This document shows, piece after piece, positions 5,607 through 6,133 of a DNA stretch of 6,133 bases. The notes under the pieces were generated by a model. That model worked only from the letters and a program-made list of their open reading frames with translations, did no database searches and was not told the origin of the DNA. Both the position numbers and the translations under genes were made by a program. Numbering within the stretch: the first letter of the stretch is position 1; every line of letters starts with the position of its first letter. Source of the DNA: Actinomycetota bacterium (GTDB lineage: Bacteria > Actinomycetota > Actinomycetes > Nanopelagicales > Nanopelagicaceae); NCBI GenBank assembly GCA_010032085.1, contig RGYL01000054.1:1-6133 (forward strand), read 5' to 3'.

Positions 5607-6133
5607 GCTCTTGCTGCCTCAACAACTTTGATTAACTCTAACCAAGGCTTGATGAATTTATCGATGCCTTCACTTTCAAGTTTCTCGGCAACTTCATCGA
5701 TTGAAATCCCTATTGAGTGCAACTTTCCAATCAATTCGTTAGCCTCATCAAATTTTCCAGTGATTGTGTCGCTTACTTTTCTCTCACTAGAACGCACCGC
5801 ATTGAGCGTTGCTTCCGGCATCGTGTTAACCGTTCTTTCTGCGACTAGATCAAGGACATACATGGTCGGGTCATAGGCCGGATCTTTCACACCGGTTGAT
5901 GCCCAAAGTGGGCGCTGAATCGAAGCGCCTTTTTTAGCAAGTACCTGCCACCGATCCGAGCCGTATATTTCTAGAAAGTGTTGATAAGCAAGGCGAGCAT
6001 TCGCGAGCGCCGCTTTGCCACGCAGATTCTCATGCCCAGTTCCATTCAGGCGTGCATCAATTTCAGTGTCCACACGGCTTACGAAAAATGATGCCACGGA
6101 ATGTATTCCGCTAACAGGTTGTGAATTCTTTAC
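5603..6133 (-). CDS. tal: Transaldolase, C-terminal half (partial at 5' end)
   Basis: Transaldolase moves a three-carbon dihydroxyacetone unit between sugar phosphates in the non-oxidative pentose phosphate pathway. The frame enters from the right edge and encodes 176 residues up to the TGA at 5605-5603. The visible blocks are typical of actinobacterial Tal: SVASFFVSRVDTEID (12-26 of the visible part), GKAALANARLAY (39-50), RPLWASTGVKDPAY (74-87) and NTMPEATLNA (103-112), followed by a helical tail. The Schiff-base lysine is expected in the N-terminal half, outside the window. A GTG at 6097 is not the true start, because family homology (GIHSVASFF) continues upstream through it to the edge. 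It is upstream of pgi in the same transcript, overlaps it by four bases, and by analogy with relatives probably follows a transketolase gene (inference). Confidence 0.95.
   Translation of the reverse strand, partial: VKNSQPVSGIHSVASFFVSRVDTEIDARLNGTGHENLRGKAALANARLAYQHFLEIYGSDRWQVLAKKGASIQRPLWASTGVKDPAYDPTMYVLDLVAERTVNTMPEATLNAVRSSERKVSDTITGKFDEANELIGKLHSIGISIDEVAEKLESEGIDKFIKPWLELIKVVEAARA

Noticed and set aside
1..6133. A mobile element, CRISPR array, tRNA/rRNA gene or unknown defence or biosynthetic system.
   Set aside because: Coding sequence of recognised core genes fills nearly the whole window, no long direct or terminal repeats were seen, and the largest unexplained gap is 78 bases.

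Overview
The window is about 6.1 kb of densely packed actinobacterial core genome. It looks like a low-to-mid GC lineage (about 48% in a stretch I counted), not a high-GC soil actinomycete. The clearest lineage markers are the C-terminal part of WhiA, an RbpA-type RNA polymerase-binding protein, and the gene order whiA-gap-pgk-tpiA-secG-rbpA. TTA codons are common, intergenic gaps are short and two gene pairs overlap, which fits a streamlined planktonic actinobacterium (for example the freshwater acI / Nanopelagicales group). That taxonomic guess is an inference from composition, compaction and the RbpA subtype; it has not been tested by phylogeny.

Plus strand, 1-4104: the 3' end of whiA (partial) is followed by a 78-base spacer. 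The spacer holds a plausible extended -10 promoter, a small hairpin and a good ribosome binding site. After it come gap, pgk, tpiA, secG and rbpA, all co-oriented, with gaps of 18, 26, 59 and 30 bases and no obvious internal terminator. Gap, Pgk and TpiA carry out three connected reactions of lower glycolysis / gluconeogenesis. SecG is the small accessory subunit of the SecYEG translocon. RbpA is an actinobacterial transcription initiation factor that works with the principal sigma factor.

Minus strand, 6133-4101: the C-terminal half of transaldolase (tal, partial, entering from the right edge) is followed by glucose-6-phosphate isomerase (pgi). They overlap by 4 bases (GTGA), so they are probably translationally coupled. 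These genes link the non-oxidative pentose phosphate pathway to upper glycolysis. pgi and rbpA meet tail to tail, their TAA stop codons sharing the palindrome TTAA.

No mobile element, CRISPR array, tRNA, rRNA or unknown gene is visible, and I found no undescribed system. The points worth a second look concern architecture. The zwf-opcA-pgl genes that many actinobacteria carry at this junction are absent. pgk starts without a Shine-Dalgarno sequence, in frame with gap across a single TAG. Two abutting palindromes lie in the 3' end of pgi. tal and pgi overlap in the same order in which they are naturally fused in some other bacteria.
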